Positions 1-8,180 of a stretch of 64,000 nt of DNA are shown here, piece after piece (the first letter of the stretch is position 1; each line of letters opens with the position of its first letter). The position numbers and the translations under genes are program-made. Below the pieces are notes generated by a model. The model was given only the letters and a program-made list of their open reading frames with translations, was not told the DNA's origin and did not search any database. The stretch covers positions 246,152 through 310,151 of the forward strand of contig NZ_LIXZ01000005.1 of assembly GCF_001305855.1 (NCBI RefSeq). The letters are read 5' to 3'. This stretch comes from Rossellomorea vietnamensis. GTDB lineage: Bacteria; Bacillota; Bacilli; Bacillales; Bacillaceae_B.

Positions 1-465
1 GTTTGTATTACCAAGATCAAAACAGGGTTTGGTACTGGTGGATGGCAGCTGGCTGCGTTGAGATGGTGCGCTAAAGCGGCTACTAAACCAATCATTGCTG
101 ATGGAGGCATCCGGACTCATGGGGATGTGGCAAAATCCATCCGCTTTGGTGCCTCTATGGTAATGATCGGATCACTATTTGCCGGTCACGAAGAATCTCC
201 TGGAGAAACGATTGAGAAAGAAGGAAAGCTTTTCAAAGAGTACTTTGGATCAGCTTCCGAATTTCAAAAGGGTGAGAAGAAAAACGTTGAAGGAAAGAAA
301 ATGTACGTTGAACATAAAGGGTCACTAGAACATACTCTGATTGAAATGGAACAAGATCTTCAATCTTCAATCTCCTATGCAGGAGGAACGAAACTTGAAT
401 CCATCCGTACAGTAGATTACGTTGTGGTGAAGAATTCGATCTTTAATGGGGATAAGGTATATTAA
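1..465 (+). CDS. guaC: GMP reductase, C-terminal part (cut by window edge)
   Basis: The reading frame is open from base 1, so the gene begins outside the window and about 154 residues are visible. It contains the stretch [15 protein letters not shown], which carries the active-site Cys-Thr region of GuaC, then [10 protein letters not shown] and [15 protein letters not shown], which form the phosphate-binding loops of the IMPDH/GMPR barrel. GuaC reduces GMP to IMP with NADPH in purine salvage in the cytosol. The tail ending in [10 protein letters not shown] is typical of the Bacillus type. A terminator follows 15 bases after the stop codon. The identity is very secure. The 5' regulation cannot be seen. 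Confidence 0.96.
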   Translation, partial: VCITKIKTGFGTGGWQLAALRWCAKAATKPIIADGGIRTHGDVAKSIRFGASMVMIGSLFAGHEESPGETIEKEGKLFKEYFGSASEFQKGEKKNVEGKKMYVEHKGSLEHTLIEMEQDLQSSISYAGGTKLESIRTVDYVVVKNSIFNGDKVY

Positions 466-480
466 TCTTAAAAAGGTGAA

Positions 481-509
481 AGGTGGGCAGTGTTTGCTCA
501 CCTTTTTTT
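481..509 (+). terminator. Rho-independent terminator after guaC
   Basis: An arm AGGTGGGCA pairs with TGCTCACCT across a short loop, with one G-T pair, and is followed by a run of seven T on the plus strand. Confidence 0.85.
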
Positions 510-530
510 AATGGTCATATTAGGTTTCAA

Positions 531-1331
531 CTATTTTTTCTCTGCAATGATTGTAAACAAACCTGGTATGTTATTTTCAATCCCCAATGGAGCATTGCGT
601 GGGAATGCCCATCTTATCCCGGCCTCCTCCTCTAATTGAGTAATGGTCAAGCCGGTAGTGGCAATTGATGTGATGATATCACCCAGTGTCCACCTGCGTA
701 TTCTATTCTTAGTGGATGGGTGCAGTAAATCAGTCTTTAATAATTTCCGGAATGCAACATCTACTTCAACTTCACAGGTCCCAAAGTAATCCCCTGCTGC
801 CACCATTCTCGCCCCCTCAACCGTTAGTAGTTTAGTAAGTACAGGATGGAAATCCCTCAAGATGAACGTCCCTCCTTTTTTTAACATCTTTCTGACGATA
901 GTAAAAACCGGCACTAAATCCACAAAATAATGTAGAACCCCAAGTTCCATAATGACAAAATCATAATCCTCTTCTTTCTCTTCACCGGGGATTTCTAATA
1001 AATCAGAAACGATATAATGAATGTCGACACCAGCGGCTTCTGCCAATTCCATCGCGTACATGCTATTTTCTTTCGAAATATCCACTACAGTAACCTCTGC
1101 ACCCAATAAGGCAAAGGACACTGCCTTATTCCCCTTTGACCCTAGTAAATTTGCAATTCGTTTCCCTCTGATATCACCCATATGGTTTAAATACTTCAAT
1201 ATCTTTTGTTGGGGGCTCTTTATAAGCGTAAGAGCATAATCTTGTGGTAATCCATGACGATTCACCCAAGCTTGATAAGCACCATCATTCCATCCTGCCC
1301 TATTAATACTACTAAACTCACTTTGCCTCAA
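531..1331 (-). CDS. Class I SAM-dependent methyltransferase
   Basis: A predicted SAM-dependent methyltransferase of about 266 aa. The Rossmann-type fold is visible as a weak motif I (IANLLGSKGNKAVSFALLG), an acidic strand end (VTVVDIS) and a later strand DFVIMELGVLHYF, followed by LKKGGTFILRDFHP, which is a typical post-motif III. The substrate is unknown. I place the start at a TTG at 1331, preceded by GGAGGTGA at good spacing. The longer frame to 1382 starts with residues encoded by the repeat element at 1359-1459 and has no ribosome site. It is a single gene, convergent with guaC. Confidence 0.8.
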   Translation of the reverse strand: MRQSEFSSINRAGWNDGAYQAWVNRHGLPQDYALTLIKSPQQKILKYLNHMGDIRGKRIANLLGSKGNKAVSFALLGAEVTVVDISKENSMYAMELAEAAGVDIHYIVSDLLEIPGEEKEEDYDFVIMELGVLHYFVDLVPVFTIVRKMLKKGGTFILRDFHPVLTKLLTVEGARMVAAGDYFGTCEVEVDVAFRKLLKTDLLHPSTKNRIRRWTLGDIITSIATTGLTITQLEEEAGIRWAFPRNAPLGIENNIPGLFTIIAEKK

Positions 1332-1358
1332 AATCTCGTCACCTCCAGAATAAATGGT

Positions 1359-1459
1359 AGAGGGACGGACCTCAAAAAACACTCCACTTATCCTCCCAGA
1401 TCCTTATACAATCAGGGTCTTCCCAGGATAAGTAACACCTTTTTGAGGTCCGTCCCTCT
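1359..1459. repeat. 101-bp palindromic repeat with 20-bp perfect terminal inverted repeats
   Basis: Bases 1359-1378 and 1440-1459 are perfect inverted repeats of 20 bp with the core GAGGGACGGACCTC. Inside, ACTTATCCT (1386-1394) pairs with AGGATAAGT (1425-1433), so the unit can fold into one long hairpin. The same core returns as shorter hairpins at 62640-62672 and 63969-64000 and as a half-site at 56251-56263. No transposase is present. It looks like a REP- or MITE-like dispersed element. Confidence 0.85.
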
Positions 1460-1467
1460 TCTCTAAA

Positions 1468-1503
1468 CAAAAAACGCGAACCTGCATGGCAGGCAGGTTC
1501 GCG
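1468..1503 (-). terminator. Terminator of the GNAT-fusion gene
   Basis: A perfect 11-bp stem, CGCGAACCTGC (1475-1485) with GCAGGTTCGCG (1493-1503), is followed on the minus strand by TTTTTTG. It sits just downstream of the stop of the 1509-4592 gene. Confidence 0.88.
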
Positions 1504-1508
1504 CTAAA

Positions 1509-4500
1509 TTAACTAAATTTGATGTTTTGCAATGTTTTAAGGCTTTGGGTGTCGGTGTCCTTCAGTTCTCCGTAGAAGAGGATACTTGGGTCAATTTTTA
1601 TGATTTCTCCGGTGGAAGCCGACCACTCTTTCGATGAAGCTACTAAAAGTGCATCTTGATTAATATACGCTTCTGACATCTTTCTATCAGCAGGATGAAC
1701 AAACGTCATCATCTCTTTCCGCTCGTCAGATCCCAACTTAACGAATGGTGTATCTCTTAATACGAATTCTTCCGACCCCGCGTAGTATTTATGGAAGATT
1801 CCTTCTGTAGGAAGTGAAATGTAACTGGATTGTAACGTCTCTCCCAGCTTGAAGAAAGCATCCAGGTCCAGTATTTCTTTGTCGATCGTTTGCCCTGAAT
1901 GTTGATGAATTTCCGCATAAACGGCAAGCACCGGTACTTCCGGCAGGGTCAAGGCGAATTGACGTAGAATGACGCCTTTCATCGTCTCGTGCTGCTTAAA
2001 CTCTGTTGTTAAACTGAGACCGGACCAATGGTGACCATTATGATCCACTTTCGTCACTGATTCAATCGTTGTTTTTTCTTTCAGCATAGAGTAAGCACTG
2101 ACATTTCGGAAAGAATATGCAATCCCACCGCCCCATGGGTTCCACCAGGCGCGCGGGCCCGGCGTTGGGTATTGATGATCAAGTGCTTCGTTTCCACTTA
2201 AACTTAATGAATAAATTCCCGGATGGTAATCCGAAGAGACCTTAAACGAAATAACCCCATTGTCAACAGACCAAATATCATCATTTTGTCCGATCTTCAC
2301 ATCTCTGTTTCCTTTAACGAATTGCAAGGAGTCCATCCTTGCCGTTTGACTCTTTGCAATGAATTCACCTGATACCCATCTTACTCCAGGAGAACAATGT
2401 TCAAGTTGAACGTTCACATGAGTCACGCTTTCGTCTTTCAGCACCTCTTTCACCAGGGTCTCATCTTCGTGCTGAACGGTTAATCTTCCATGGATATAAG
2501 GAGTCATCATGGATTTGAATGAATAGTCCTCTTTAACACCTAAGGTAGAGACAACGTCTCCCTTTGCTTTTTCGAAAGCAAATAGTGGAAGCTCCTTCAA
2601 TTCCACGTCTTCCCCTGTAATGAATTCGCGCCAATTCGACCAGTGATTAGAAACGTTGATGCCTACCTGTATCGGACCTAAACATAGCTCCTCTTGGGCT
2701 TGAAGCAAGTCCATTTCATATTCCAAAGCCATCCGCCAATCATCTTTTCTGACTGTCGCATTTTCCGGCCATGCTAAACCGATCGTGTCTCCTTTTGCTG
2801 TTCCTATAAACATCCATCTCTCTGAGATAGCTCTGTCATCGATATATTCAACAAATGGAACGAGAGACTCATTTCCAATTAAGACCCCATTGTTTTGAGG
2901 GACAGCCAGCCCTTCAAAATTTGTGAACACGGGCTGTATCAAAGAAAGCCTTTTCTTATCATCAATTCCTTTATTCACAACCTCATGCTTAACTTCCACC
3001 AAACCTTCTCCATACAACTTGAAATATGAATTGAGTAAAATGGAAGGAAAGGCTTCTGATACGAGTGATGTTTTAATAACCAATGCTTCTGGTAACTCGA
3101 TGAATTCAATACAAGATGCTTCTTTTTTTGAAAATTCTTCACTGTATGGTTTACCGAATTTAGGAGTAAATAAAGAAATTGGATCCCTGGAGAATGCAGT
3201 TGAACCTATTTTCACCATATGGTTTCTTTTTTCGATTTCAACAAAGTGTGGTCCATTATATCCAAACCAGTGCTCGTCTGTTTCTCCGCCGAATTTAGCC
3301 CCGAATCCTGGAAATGCACATCTCAGTGTAGTCGTAAAGGAGGTTTGGTGTCCGTTTTCCCATTCGACCTCTATAACAATTTCTTCTGATAAGAACCCAT
3401 TTTTCAATAGTTGAGCAGGGATTGGGATGGAAGTTCTCCCTTTGGCGCTGATCCGTTCGATCACGTCAGATTTTTCCCAGCATATTACTTTATTTTCAGG
3501 CAGTTTCACTGTCCAAGTGGAATCTTCACCAACCTGACTTTCAAGGTCGAGATAGACGGTTCCCTTACTATGGGGTCTCCAATTCTTTTTCACAGACCCT
3601 AGGTTCACTTTGCCTGCCTGCTTGGGGTATACACCCATTTTCAGCGAAAGATCTTGCTTATTCAGTTTGAAATCAGCCCCGATCGTGGGGTGGGTTTTCC
3701 ATGGACCCGGTTTACTTTCCGGCATTGAAATCTTTACAGGATAATCTCTCATCCATTTGTTTTCGACCAGAAAGGTATCTTCGAAATTATGTTCTGCTAT
3801 CGGTGACGAGACCCCTTTTAACGAAACTTCAATAGGTTCCTTGCTGCGGTTCTCAACATGATAGCTTACATAGTGGTCTTCATTCTCCAGAAGTTTGAAT
3901 TCAGGCAGAATCATTTGAACTAAATAGTCCTGGGTTTCAATTAAACGAATACCCCGTCCCGTTCGTTCAAATTGAATACGGACAAATTCTTCGCCTGCTT
4001 CCCACTTATATTCATAATACGTATGGTCATTCACCTTTAAAGCATCCGGTTTAATTTCAATCAAGCGCTGACTGGTTTCATACCAATCATGTTTCTCGAA
4101 AAAAGGCTTCAGCATCTCGATTTGAAGCACCATTGGGATGAAATTCATTAAATGGACCGTATCATCACGGTCTTCCCAGAAAAATCCGCATTTTTTATAA
4201 AGTGGCACAGCTTTTGTGTTTCCCGGCCAGGTAAACAGGTCAAGTCTTGGCCACTGTAATTCCACCGTCTTCTCGATCGCTTTTAACACAAGCTGTTTGC
4301 CGATTTTCAACCCTTGATACTTAGGGTGTACATTTAGTAACGGAATGTACAAAGCCCCTTCATCTTCACGATATTCGGAAAGTCCACAGTACCCTGCGAC
4401 CTCATCGCCTATCATGGCTAAAAATAGATGAAGATTGGTGGAATTGGCTTCCTTGTCCTTCACATCCTGTTCTGTTGTAACGGTGGAATCCCCGCCCCAA

Positions 4501-4592
4501 TTTTCACGGCTTTCATTCCACATCTTCGCGATTCCTTTTGCTAAACCTTCATGATATTCTACGATTTTTACTTGCTGAAGCGTTGTCTTCAT
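1509..4592 (-). CDS. Large two-part protein: N-terminal GNAT acetyltransferase plus ~850-aa region of unknown function
   Basis: This is a 1027-aa protein. Residues about 5-155 form a GNAT fold with the acetyl-CoA loop LNVHPKYQGLKIGKQLV and the C-terminal VPLYKKCGFFWEDRDD. GNAT proteins usually stop at 150-190 aa. The remaining ~850 residues are rich in predicted beta strands and aromatic residues, including TPGPRAWWNPWGGG near residue 830, and resemble beta-sandwich or sugar-binding folds in style only. I do not recognise a family. No signal peptide or membrane segment is visible, so it should be cytosolic. The ATG start has GGGAGG five bases upstream. A 23-aa ORF lies immediately before it. 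The acetyl acceptor is unknown. Confidence 0.8.
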   Translation of the reverse strand: MKTTLQQVKIVEYHEGLAKGIAKMWNESRENWGGDSTVTTEQDVKDKEANSTNLHLFLAMIGDEVAGYCGLSEYREDEGALYIPLLNVHPKYQGLKIGKQLVLKAIEKTVELQWPRLDLFTWPGNTKAVPLYKKCGFFWEDRDDTVHLMNFIPMVLQIEMLKPFFEKHDWYETSQRLIEIKPDALKVNDHTYYEYKWEAGEEFVRIQFERTGRGIRLIETQDYLVQMILPEFKLLENEDHYVSYHVENRSKEPIEVSLKGVSSPIAEHNFEDTFLVENKWMRDYPVKISMPESKPGPWKTHPTIGADFKLNKQDLSLKMGVYPKQAGKVNLGSVKKNWRPHSKGTVYLDLESQVGEDSTWTVKLPENKVICWEKSDVIERISAKGRTSIPIPAQLLKNGFLSEEIVIEVEWENGHQTSFTTTLRCAFPGFGAKFGGETDEHWFGYNGPHFVEIEKRNHMVKIGSTAFSRDPISLFTPKFGKPYSEEFSKKEASCIEFIELPEALVIKTSLVSEAFPSILLNSYFKLYGEGLVEVKHEVVNKGIDDKKRLSLIQPVFTNFEGLAVPQNNGVLIGNESLVPFVEYIDDRAISERWMFIGTAKGDTIGLAWPENATVRKDDWRMALEYEMDLLQAQEELCLGPIQVGINVSNHWSNWREFITGEDVELKELPLFAFEKAKGDVVSTLGVKEDYSFKSMMTPYIHGRLTVQHEDETLVKEVLKDESVTHVNVQLEHCSPGVRWVSGEFIAKSQTARMDSLQFVKGNRDVKIGQNDDIWSVDNGVISFKVSSDYHPGIYSLSLSGNEALDHQYPTPGPRAWWNPWGGGIAYSFRNVSAYSMLKEKTTIESVTKVDHNGHHWSGLSLTTEFKQHETMKGVILRQFALTLPEVPVLAVYAEIHQHSGQTIDKEILDLDAFFKLGETLQSSYISLPTEGIFHKYYAGSEEFVLRDTPFVKLGSDERKEMMTFVHPADRKMSEAYINQDALLVASSKEWSASTGEIIKIDPSILFYGELKDTDTQSLKTLQNIKFS

Positions 4593-4606
4593 AATAACCT
4601 CCCAGG

Positions 4607-4678
4607 CTATGTTTTAATTGAAAGAACCTCATATTCATTGATTTTTAAACTTGCATCGACGATTGGAATCATCGTCAT
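4607..4678 (-). CDS. 23-aa small ORF upstream of the GNAT-fusion gene
   Basis: An ATG at 4678 with an excellent AAAGGAGG site opens a 23-codon frame beginning MTMIPIVDASLKI and ending at TAG 4607. The ribosome site of the 1027-aa gene begins right after this stop and its ATG is 14 bases downstream. The arrangement suggests a co-transcribed small protein or a leader peptide that couples translation. There is no homology to judge from, but the ribosome site makes translation likely. Confidence 0.5.
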   Translation of the reverse strand: MTMIPIVDASLKINEYEVLSIKT

Positions 4679-4866
4679 CGCCTCCTTTCATTGTGTTGGA
4701 AAGATTTTCTTCCCACATCCACAGTTTAAGATTTTATGCGGATTAAGTAAAGAATATTCTAACTTAAAAAAATATTCACCTGTCCTGAGAATGGATTGGA
4801 ATTGTAAAAAGGGAATAAATTCTGACAGACAAGACAACCCTACAAGATAAAAAGAGGGTAATACTT

Positions 4867-5205
4867 TTGAAATGGATCCGCCTTGTTTCAACTGTTCTTT
4901 GCTTGATGTTTTTAACGAATTTGACAATTGATGACGGCACTCAGGTTCTCCATGCACAACAGGAAATTCCGTCCTATGCCAAATGGGGAAGTCTTGCTGT
5001 AAGAAAAACGAAAGAAAGGTATCCTGATGCAGCGATCGTGGATTATCTTCACATTGGAAAAGAATATGGAACGAAGATTTCAACCGAAAAATTTAAGCTT
5101 TGGCTAAGGCAGGATGGTAAAGAATTCGGAGTGTTTATTGATATCCAGTTTGAAACTGATAGTGAAAAACTCCTTGATATTAAATTCAGGGAAACGAATC
5201 GATAG
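4867..5205 (+). CDS. yqzG: Secreted YqzG/YhdC family protein (DUF3889)
   Basis: This 112-aa protein has an N-terminal signal peptide (basic start, hydrophobic core to about residue 20, likely cut after the Ala in VLHAQQ). The mature part contains YAKWGSLAV, TKERYPDAAIVDYLHIG and EKFKLWLRQDGKEFGV, which match the small YqzG/YhdC secreted proteins of Bacillus. Their function is unknown. The start is a TTG preceded by AGAGGG at about 8 bases. It is a single gene, divergent from the GNAT-fusion gene, with its own terminator. Confidence 0.82.
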   Translation: MKWIRLVSTVLCLMFLTNLTIDDGTQVLHAQQEIPSYAKWGSLAVRKTKERYPDAAIVDYLHIGKEYGTKISTEKFKLWLRQDGKEFGVFIDIQFETDSEKLLDIKFRETNR

Positions 5206-5214
5206 CTTTCAAAA

Positions 5215-5251
5215 AAAGAGATCGGAGGATTTATTATCCTTCGATCTCTTT
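5215..5251. terminator. Bidirectional terminator between yqzG and the XRE gene
   Basis: AAAGAGATCGGAGGAT pairs with ATCCTTCGATCTCTTT, 15 of 16 positions, around a TTATT loop. T-rich tails exist on both sides, so it can serve both convergent genes. Confidence 0.85.
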
Positions 5252-5286
5252 ATTATCTTCACCAGAATCGTTTTTCCTTTTGTACC

Positions 5287-5832
5287 TTATTGCTCTTCGC
5301 TTGGTCTGTTTCTATGTATTTCGGTGGAAGCAGTGGCAACTCCAATAATGGCACCATCCTCATTTAAAAGGGGATGGGCATAAACATTGTATGAGATATC
5401 CCCAGATGATAATGGAATCGTAATGACTCGACTGACTGGCCCCTTTTCAGTTAAAACCTCTTTCTTTAACTTCATCAGGGCACGATTCCCTTCATTGTCC
5501 TCCAGCTCCACATCTGTTTTCCCTATATGATCGATTGGTATAATATCAGGAGTATTGAAAATCCATGTATACCGTAATTGCGTATCGCAATGAGCCAGGA
5601 TGACAGGAGCACTTTGTAAGGCGATGGAGAATGGATTCTCCTCCAGGTTAAAACTTGATGCATGGAAATCTAGCACTTGACCTAACTTGATCGTCACTTC
5701 AGCACTGGGTTTGCGGATTCCATTTTCAATTTGGGCATAATAGGATCTTTCAATAAAGGCTTTTGCAGCTACTTCCTGCTGTGTCATCTTTTTCCTTTTT
5801 CGCAACTTAGTGAGCCAAGTTCTTTTATTCAA
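5287..5832 (-). CDS. XRE-family regulator with C-terminal PAS-like domain
   Basis: The protein has 181 aa. Residues about 5-60 are a Cro/C1-type helix-turn-helix (KKMTQQEVAAKAFIERSYYA, then IENGIRKPS). Residues about 70-170 look like a PAS sensor fold (APVILAHCDTQLRYTWIFN, then IGKTDVEL and GAIIGVATASTEIH). The combination suggests a DNA-binding regulator whose activity is set by a bound ligand or cofactor. The TTG start follows GGGGGA by about 8 bases. A 22-bp perfect palindrome lies 59 bases upstream and may be its operator. The target genes are unknown. Confidence 0.78.
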   Translation of the reverse strand: MNKRTWLTKLRKRKKMTQQEVAAKAFIERSYYAQIENGIRKPSAEVTIKLGQVLDFHASSFNLEENPFSIALQSAPVILAHCDTQLRYTWIFNTPDIIPIDHIGKTDVELEDNEGNRALMKLKKEVLTEKGPVSRVITIPLSSGDISYNVYAHPLLNEDGAIIGVATASTEIHRNRPSEEQ

Positions 5833-5890
5833 CCCTCAATCCCCCTTCTGAACCATAATGACAGAAAAGCAACTGTATACTACATGTTAG

Positions 5891-5912
5891 AAAGTGTCTG
5901 AACAGACACTTT
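5891..5912. promoter_or_regulatory. 22-bp perfect palindrome, candidate operator or terminator
   Basis: AAAGTGTCTG followed by AA and CAGACACTTT is a perfect dyad. It lies between the XRE gene and the RsbR gene (gap 5833-6134) and directly precedes TTTTTCA and a TATAAT at 5932-5937. It could be an operator overlapping a promoter toward the rsbR gene or a hairpin. A second inverted repeat, TGAAGGAAT/ATTCCTTCA, lies at 5943-5972. The rest of the gap is AT-rich with nothing else I can name. Confidence 0.5.
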
Positions 5913-6134
5913 TTCACGTGTTAATCTTCTGTATAATAAAATTGAAGGAATCTATCAATCACAATTCCTTCACTTCTTTAATGAGACACCGTTCGTCCTC
6001 AATAAATAAAAATATATTTGTACTCTTTCTTAAAAATCATAACATAGAATCCTACGTTACCTCTATTCTTTTTTCCAAATATATTTACATATTTAGACAA
6101 CCCTCAAAGTTGATTAATAATAGGAGGTTATTAT

Positions 6135-6956
6135 ATGCCGATGAAGGCCGTTCAGCACGAAGATAAATATCTAGATTTCATTAATCGTGTAATCGAATCA
6201 AAATCAGGGCTGATTCAGGAAAGAGCGAATATAGACTCTTCCTATTCGAATATTGTCAAAGTTTCCCTTAGAAAATGGAGAGGCGATTCCATCGAGGTAC
6301 TGGCTGATTCATTGCGAATGGCTAATCATCCGGAAAACATCGAAAAGTGGGCATGTTCTTCCGTTACGCTATTCAGGCAGCTGGATGTTTCTCTTGAAGT
6401 AGCGATAAACGATCTCCATTACTTTCGCAATATGATCGGAGAAGTGATAGGAGCAGAGGCGATCGTTAAAGAGCTCTCGCTTTCAACTTTCTCTGACTTA
6501 CTTTCTCTCTTTCACACAGGGGTGGACCGGGCCATTCATCGAATGACAATCGCTTATTCGCACCCCCATTCGGCTTCTATCAGTGCCGAACTGTCCATAC
6601 CGATTGTCAAGGTGACCAATTCGATTGCCATTCTGCCTCTTATTGGGGATATCGATGCCTCACGATCGAAGGATTTAATGGAAAGAGCTCTCACAAAAGG
6701 GTCTGAATTGGGTTTACACTATCTGATCATTGATCTATCAGGTGTTACGCTGGTTGATACGATGGTGGCAGATCAGTTATTTAAAGTGGTGGCGGCTCTT
6801 AAATTAGCCGGGATTCAGGCAGTTTTGACAGGTATTCGACCGGAAATTGCTCAAACCATGGTCAACCTGGGAATTGTCATTACGCATATCCCAACATTCG
6901 CCAGTCTGCACACAGCCCTCATTCATCTGCAAAAAAGAAAGAGCATCCATAAATAG
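6135..6956 (+). CDS. RsbR-type stressosome co-antagonist with STAS domain
   Basis: This 273-aa protein has an N-terminal helical globin-like sensor region (about 1-145) and a C-terminal STAS domain (about 155-268). The STAS domain shows SIAILPLIGDIDASRS, IIDLSGVTLVDTMVADQ and VLTGIRPEIAQTMVNLGI, all typical of RsbR paralogs that build the 1.8-MDa stressosome controlling sigma-B. The residue matching Thr205 of RsbRA is kept (T209 in VDTMV). The position matching Thr171 is Ala175 in GDIDAS, so one phospho-site seems lost. AGGAGG precedes the ATG. It stands alone, away from rsbS/rsbT, as many RsbR paralogs do. Confidence 0.88.
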   Translation: MPMKAVQHEDKYLDFINRVIESKSGLIQERANIDSSYSNIVKVSLRKWRGDSIEVLADSLRMANHPENIEKWACSSVTLFRQLDVSLEVAINDLHYFRNMIGEVIGAEAIVKELSLSTFSDLLSLFHTGVDRAIHRMTIAYSHPHSASISAELSIPIVKVTNSIAILPLIGDIDASRSKDLMERALTKGSELGLHYLIIDLSGVTLVDTMVADQLFKVVAALKLAGIQAVLTGIRPEIAQTMVNLGIVITHIPTFASLHTALIHLQKRKSIHK

Positions 6957-6975
6957 TAGGATGCTCTTTCTTCTT
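6935..6975 (+). terminator. Terminator overlapping the 3' end of the rsbR-type gene
   Basis: AAGAAAGAGCATCC pairs perfectly with GGATGCTCTTTCTT (6959-6972). The left arm lies inside the last codons of the gene. Confidence 0.82.
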
Positions 6976-7109
6976 TATGCTTCATAGCAGCTCAAATTCG
7001 ACTTCTCAATTTTATTCAATAGGGAATAATTTTCAATTCAAGAGGCAAAATGAGTATATGAATTTTCCGGGCCTCGGAATGAAATGAAAGAAAAAAAGGA
7101 TGGGTGTGC

Positions 7110-8111
7110 ATGACTGAAAAGAAAGCGTTAAATTCAAGTGAGATTGCTACTTTATGGATGACATATCAAGAAAAGACAATGATTCAGCGCATGCTTGAAT
7201 ATTTCATTGAAAATGCGGATGACGAGGAAGCAAAACGCATCCTGGTTGACGCACATAAAAATGTGAAAGAATACGTTGGAGTGCTCACCTCTTTATTCGA
7301 AGAGGAGGGGTGTGTCATTCCTGCCGGTTTTACCAGTGAGGATGTATATCCGGGGGTTCCTAAACTATTCGATCACCATTTCGATATCATGTTTCTAAGG
7401 CAACTTACAGCCATTGGTATGGGCTTACATACGTTACACGTCAATATGTCTTACCGGAAAGATCTCATTCTCCTATATAAAGAGTTGACCGGATTTACTC
7501 AGTCCGTTTATGAAAAGTGCATGGATTACATACGCAAAAAGGATGTGTTACCAGGACCACCCGCGGTGACCCTTCCCCGAACGATTGAATTCGCTCAAAG
7601 CCCTAATTACATGGCAGGCTTTAATATTTTTTCTGATAAAAGGGCATTGAATACGGTAGAAGTTGCCTATCTATATTTCGGGATCGAATCAAATACATTG
7701 GGAATGCAGATGATGACGGGCTTTGCTCAAGTGGCAAATGAATCGGAAGTGAAGAAATACTTCATCAAAGGAAAAGAATTATCCAAGACAATCGTAAGTG
7801 ACTATTCTAAAGTGCTGCTGGAAAGTGATATTCAAGCTCCTTCGACATCCGGAGCGAAAGCAACCGATTCAACGATTGCACCTTTTTCAGATAAGATCAT
7901 GATGTATTGTACTTCCCTTTTCACTAATTTCGGTTTAGGGAGCAATGCCCTGGGAACTGCTTTCAGCCTACGCAGCGACCTTCCTGTCAAGCTAGCTTCA
8001 ACTGCAAAGGACATCTTATCTTATGGGCATGACGGGGGTAAAATAATGGCAAAGAACGGTTGGATGGAACAGCCTCCAAGTATGGAGGATCGAAATAAGC
8101 TGTTTAAATAG
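7110..8111 (+). CDS. DUF3231 family protein, duplicated ferritin-like helical bundle
   Basis: This 333-aa protein consists of two similar all-alpha halves: residues ~1-160 and ~170-325 each start with a related segment (LNSSEIATLWMTYQEKTMIQ versus LNTVEVAYLYFGIESNTLG). The pattern matches the DUF3231 family, common in Bacillus and without a known function. The fold is thought to be ferritin-like. ATG 7110 is preferred because AAGGA lies about 9 bases upstream; a GTG six bases earlier is too close. It is a single gene with its own terminator. I see no clear metal-binding motif from the sequence alone. Confidence 0.8.
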   Translation: MTEKKALNSSEIATLWMTYQEKTMIQRMLEYFIENADDEEAKRILVDAHKNVKEYVGVLTSLFEEEGCVIPAGFTSEDVYPGVPKLFDHHFDIMFLRQLTAIGMGLHTLHVNMSYRKDLILLYKELTGFTQSVYEKCMDYIRKKDVLPGPPAVTLPRTIEFAQSPNYMAGFNIFSDKRALNTVEVAYLYFGIESNTLGMQMMTGFAQVANESEVKKYFIKGKELSKTIVSDYSKVLLESDIQAPSTSGAKATDSTIAPFSDKIMMYCTSLFTNFGLGSNALGTAFSLRSDLPVKLASTAKDILSYGHDGGKIMAKNGWMEQPPSMEDRNKLFK

Positions 8112-8138
8112 CCTGAATTTTTTTTCTTAACAACAGAT

Positions 8139-8180
8139 AAAAGCAGATGTGCCATCATTCATATGGCTCATCTGCTTTTT
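8139..8180. terminator. Bidirectional terminator closing the DUF3231 gene and the dpp-ykf operon
   Basis: AAAAGCAGATGTGCCAT pairs with ATGGCTCATCTGCTTTT with one mismatch. T-rich tails are present on both strands. Confidence 0.85.

Noticed and set aside
2923..3414. 163-aa frame opposite the GNAT-fusion gene
   Set aside because: It is antisense to a strong coding gene and has no ribosome site or recognisable protein features.
5894..6166. 90-aa frame upstream of the rsbR-type gene
   Set aside because: It has no ribosome site, begins at the palindrome and overlaps the true rsbR start; it is leader DNA.
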